From Dasypus novemcinctus (taxonomy: Eukaryota > Chordata > Mammalia > Cingulata > Dasypodidae): a stretch of 64,000 nt of DNA. Below, piece after piece: positions 60,609 to 64,000 of this stretch. Positions within the stretch are counted from its first letter, which is position 1; every line of letters begins with the position of its first letter. Below the pieces are notes generated by a model. That model ran no database searches. It was not told the DNA's origin and saw nothing but the letters and a program-made list of their open reading frames with translations. Location of the stretch: NCBI RefSeq assembly GCF_030445035.2, contig NC_080683.1, positions 20,921,528 to 20,985,527 on the forward strand, in the 5' to 3' direction. A program made the translations under genes and the position numbers.

Positions 60609-61299
60609 CCCACTGTGGTCAGTCATTGGCAGTGGGGTGCCTGGGATTCCATGGCCTTGGATTAAAAAGCTTCAATGGATTCTAAAAGTGCCCAAACTGT
60701 TGGTTGACAGATAAGTGTGCTCCTTGAATGTGAACTGTATTTTCTGGAAGGGAGATCCTAGCCATGCAACTTGATTACTGTTCCAGTCACTCTAAACTAT
60801 TTGCAGGCCTCAAACTTAACATGGCCTCTCTCAGCTCTTACCTTCTGCCTGAAATGTCTAACACCTTTTCACTTAAATATCAGTGGCTGAGGAATTTTCC
60901 TCAACTCTCCCAAATTTTCATTCCAGATGTCTTTCATATACATTTTCTATTTTGATACTCACAGTAATAAAATAAGGCTGGTAGGTTAAACAGTTGTACA
61001 TAGCTAGTTAGTAATAGAACAAGAGAAAATTCCAATTTCAAGTCTAATGCCATTGCCATTGTGTGACTTTGAGTCATTGCCAAGAGGTTATTACGTTTGC
61101 ATATAAATGAAGGTCAAAAATGAGCACATCTATTGGTTTTCTACATTTCCATAGCATTTGTTCCTGGTTGCTTTTGGATCTTTATAACATTGGTTATAAT
61201 GATGCTGATTATGATAATTATGAAGACTACAAAAGCAAAGATTTGGTGATCATGGGGAAATGTTTGCTTAGACATGAGACTACTTAAGTTTTGGGGCAA
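60609..61299. other. Nothing recognised
   Basis: No gene or named repeat seen. The 63-codon frame at 60764-60955 has no motif. Confidence 0.4.
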
Positions 61300-61902
61300 A
61301 ATAATTTTTTATATTTTTCTTTACTAGAGAAATTGTGGACTTACAAGACAATCATGCATTAAATCAGAATTCCCATAAATCACACTCTTATTAACACCTC
61401 ACATTTGATAGGAACATTTGCTACAATTGATGATAGCACATTTTTGTAATTATACTATTAACAATAATCCATAGTTAACTTTAAGGATTCATTGAATAAG
61501 CAGTTTCATGGATTTTTAAATTTTAATTGTTATTGTATATACAACCTAACATTTCCCCCTTTTTTTTTTAAATTAGAGAAGTTGTAAGTTTAAAAAACAA
61601 TCATGCATACCATAAAGGATTCCCATACATTGCCCTGTTGGAAACTGAGGCATAGTGGTCTTGCAAGGAGAGACATGCTGTTTCCATGGCTACGCTTGCA
61701 ACTTAAAGAATGCACAATTAAGAGTTTTGAGCAGACAGGATGAAGCTGTTAAAAGCTGAAAGAAAAGATGAGGACAGACACTTTATAGTTAGATAGAACA
61801 CTTAGACTTTGTACCTTGAGATAAGATTTTTTAAGTTCCTTAGATGACGAATAATGCTAATAGTTAACTGCATGTTGCTGCTTATTCTCATGTAGACTGA
61901 GG

Positions 61903-61910
61903 TATATAAA
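61903..61910 (+). promoter_or_regulatory. TATA-like box of the solo LTR
   Basis: TATATAAA, 16 bases upstream of AATAAA, within the 426-bp LTR. A short R region would start about 25-30 bases later, which would place the cap site beyond AATAAA unless a different TATA is used. Hence moderate confidence. Confidence 0.4.
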
Positions 61911-61925
61911 GAGCCCCTTGTAAAC

Positions 61926-61931
61926 AATAAA
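61926..61931 (+). promoter_or_regulatory. AATAAA of the solo LTR
   Basis: AATAAA in GTAAACAATAAAGTAGTCTG. Likely the LTR polyadenylation signal by position and orientation. Confidence 0.5.
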
Positions 61932-61972
61932 GTAGTCTGAGGAGTCTCTACTCACAGACCCCCTGATCCCAG

Positions 61973-62031
61973 ATCTCTCTCTTTCTTTCTCTTTGTTTCA
62001 TTTTCTTTCTTTCTTTCTCTTTCTTTCATTC
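61973..62031. repeat. CT-rich tract in LTR
   Basis: Imperfect CTTT and TCTC repeats over about 60 bases inside the U5-like part of the LTR. Confidence 0.8.
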
Positions 62032-62805
62032 CCAGTACCCTTTGGGCCCAAATCTCCAACATGCCCCACTACTAACATTGTCATGGAGCATTTATTACAA
62101 ATGATGAAAGAACATCATCAAAATATGACTTCTAATTATAGTTCCTAGCTTACAATTGATGTACTTTCTCACAAACTACCCTATTAACACCATGTATTAG
62201 TACTGTATATTTGTTATAGTTTATGAGAAAACATTCTCATATTTTTACTGTTAACCACATTCCAACATCCACCACAGGGCTCACTGTGTTATACAGTCCT
62301 AGGTCATGTACAATGCATCCAAAGCATCAAAAGTGTATATTCAGTGGCTGTCAGGTTCATTACAGAGTTGTGCTGTCATTATCACAGCCAATTTTAGAAC
62401 ATTTTCACTACTCCAAAAGGAAAAATCCCATACCTCCTTATATCCCCATTCTCAACCCTTAGACTAGATATGATATCATCTTTGCCATTGCTACAAAAAT
62501 ATAATGATATGACTGTTAACTATAATACATAAGTTACATTAGTTACATTTTTCCCATGTATCACCATATTCTTAACACCTCATAAGAGAACATTCTTCTA
62601 TTTGTACTATTTTCCAGAATCACCATTCACCACCAAAATCACTAAACTATACAGTTTTTAGATTATCCTCTAGCTTCCTTTCAACTAGCATTTACAATCC
62701 TAGACTGCCCCTTTCAGCCATAATCACATTTGTAAGCCACAAGTGTTAGTTATACTCACCATACTGTGTTAACATCAACTCTATTCATTTCCACCCATGT
62801 ATAGT

Positions 62806-63070
62806 CAATCTTATTAAAATTTCTACATATATTTAGCATCAGTTCCCTTTCTCACCCCACGTTCTATCTCCTAGTAACTTACCTTCATTAGTTTACTCAT
62901 CATATTTAGTTCATATTAGTGAGACCATGTACAATCTTATTAAAAATTTTACATTCATTAAGCATTAGTTCTCCCTTCTCAACCCACATTCCACTTCCTA
63001 GAAACTCGTACTCTATAGTTTAATTCCATAAGTTTAACCATCATATTTAGTTCATATTAGTGAGACCATA
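62806..63070. repeat. Tandem duplication, units 126 and 139 bp, in L1 3' UTR
   Basis: Both units begin CAATCTTATTAAAA and contain a TTAGCATCAGTTCCC / TTAAGCATTAGTTCTCC block and a CTTCCTAG or CTCCTAG block. They end in CATCATATTTAGTTCATATT followed by AGTGAGACCAT. The second unit (62932-63070) has about 13 extra bases. Confidence 0.85.
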
Positions 63071-64000
63071 CAATATTTGTCCTTTTGTATCTGATTTATT
63101 TCACTCAACATGGTGTCCCCAAGATTCATCTATGCAGTCATATGTATCGTGGCTTCATTTCTTCTTACAGCTGAATAGAATTCCATAGTAAGTGTATATG
63201 CATTTTGTTTACCCATTCATTTGATGGACACTTGGGTTGTTTACATCTTTAGCAATTGTGAATAATGCCCTATGAACATTGGGGTCCAATGTCTGTTCAT
63301 GTCCCTACTGTCAGTTCTTTTGAATATATTCCTAGTAGCAGAATTTCAGGATTATACAACAGATCTATATTTAGTATCCTGAAGAACCATGGAGCTGTCT
63401 TCCACAGACATTGCACCATTCTATATTCCCACCAACAGAGAAGTACTCCTATTTCTCCACATCTTCTCTAGCACTTGATTTTTTCTGTTTTCTTAACAAT
63501 GGCCATTCTGCAAGGTGTCAAATAACTCAATGACGTATTGATCTGCATTGCCCTAATAACTAGTGATTTTGAGCATCTTATCATGTGGAATTTGACCATT
63601 TGTATTTCCTCTTTGGAAACAATGTGTATTCAAGTCCTTTGCTGATTTTCTAATTGGGTGCTTGTCTTTTGTCATTGAGTTTATGATCTGTTTATATAAC
63701 ATGGAAATCAAATGCTTATTGGATATGTGGTTTCCAAATATTTTCTCCCATTGTGTAGTGTAGGCTGTTTGTCATTTCACTTTCACTATAAACCCCTTCG
63801 AGGCACAAAAGTTTTAATTTTGATGCAGTTCCGTTTATCTCTTTTTATTTTATTGCTTGTGTTTTTGATGTAAAGTCTAAGAAACCATTGCCTAACAGAA
63901 GTTTCTGAATATATCTCCCTATGTTGTTTTCTAGGTGGTTGATAATTTTGGCTCTTATATTTAGGTCTTTGACATTTCTGGTTGATTTTCATATATAGTA

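Larger units (their letters stand above)
61636..62061 (+). mobile_element. Solo LTR, 426 bp, inside L1, 5-bp TSD
   Basis: TGTTGGA opens and TCCAACA closes it, a perfect 7-bp inverted repeat with TG...CA ends. The L1 target TGCCC is duplicated at 61631-61635 and 62062-62066, and L1 sequence resumes on both sides. TATATAAA at 61903-61910 and AATAAA at 61926-61931 sit close together. A CT-rich U5-like tract follows (61973-62031). There is no internal region. Close spacing of TATA and AATAAA is common in class I LTRs, and class I elements often give 4-5-bp duplications; class is therefore a guess. Confidence 0.85.
61300..64000 (-). mobile_element. Antisense L1: 3' UTR to ORF2, running off the window
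   Basis: On the minus strand the window end lies in late ORF2 (63110-64000, for example the complement of TTCCTTTGGAAACAATGTGT and GATGGACACTTGGGTTGTTT). The 3' UTR then spans 61320 to about 63100. The same 3' UTR start (AAATTGTGGACTTACAAGAC, AAGTTGTAAGTTTAAAAAAC) occurs twice, at 61327 and 61577, so either an L1 inserted into an L1 or the UTR repeated. A solo LTR interrupts it at 61636-62061 and a tandem duplication expands it at 62806-63070. ORFs are decayed. Confidence 0.75.

Noticed and set aside
62806-63070. CRISPR-like or satellite array
   Set aside because: Only two imperfect long units inside an L1 UTR; no short direct repeats with unique spacers anywhere in the window, and the DNA is mammalian.

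Overview
The window is AT-rich vertebrate nuclear DNA from what looks like a gene desert. It is built largely from retrotransposons, and I could not support any intact host protein-coding gene. The best lineage clue is four long composite SINEs with tRNA-like heads, GC-rich bodies and A-rich tails. They match the armadillo DAS-SINE type as I remember it, so a xenarthran, most likely an armadillo (Dasypus), is the probable source. Ancient mammalian repeats (MIR, L2, MLT1-like LTR) and a xenarthran-looking set of L1 3' UTRs and LTRs agree with this. The species call is inference; no database was consulted.

Layout: 1-6.6 kb holds old L2 and MIR pieces, a shortened LTR and an MLT1-like LTR. 6.6-8.4 kb has a sense L1 3' UTR with an antisense dimeric SINE, then a full DAS-type SINE. 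10.2-12.3 kb has a decayed sense L1 3' end and a longer LTR of the family seen at 3.9 kb. 13.5-17.9 kb is an antisense, internally deleted L1, itself invaded by a younger antisense L1 3' fragment with a 12-bp target-site duplication (TSD). 18-27 kb is mostly unassigned, with MIR, L2, a 400-bp LTR at 20.4 kb and a 311-bp solo LTR with an exact 6-bp TSD at 26.8 kb. 27.2-33.3 kb is a nearly full-span antisense L1 carrying an antisense DAS SINE. 33.9-42 kb has L2 and MIR fossils, a possible exon at 38.5 kb, a (CAT)n tract and a DAS SINE. 42.77-43.55 kb is a compact chimeric retroposon, a U6 snRNA pseudogene joined to an L1-like tail, with an exact 11-bp TSD. 44.7-48.2 kb is a sense L1 that keeps its 5' UTR and most of ORF1 but lacks the endonuclease and most of the reverse transcriptase; a DAS SINE sits inside it. 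48.2-49.7 kb is an ERVL-type endogenous retrovirus remnant (dUTPase-like segment plus 3' LTR). 51.0-58.6 kb is a long sense L1 with decayed ORF1 and ORF2. 60.1-60.6 kb is a second copy of the 20.4-kb LTR family. From 61.3 kb to the end is another antisense L1, interrupted by a 426-bp solo LTR.

The elements do not form an operating pathway. They record nested insertion: old L2/MIR, then L1 waves, then ERV LTRs and DAS SINEs landing in the L1s, with L1 machinery presumably also mobilising the SINEs and the U6 chimera. The longest meaningful reading frame is a frameshifted L1 ORF1; most other open frames are chance frames in SINEs, LTRs or L1 untranslated regions.
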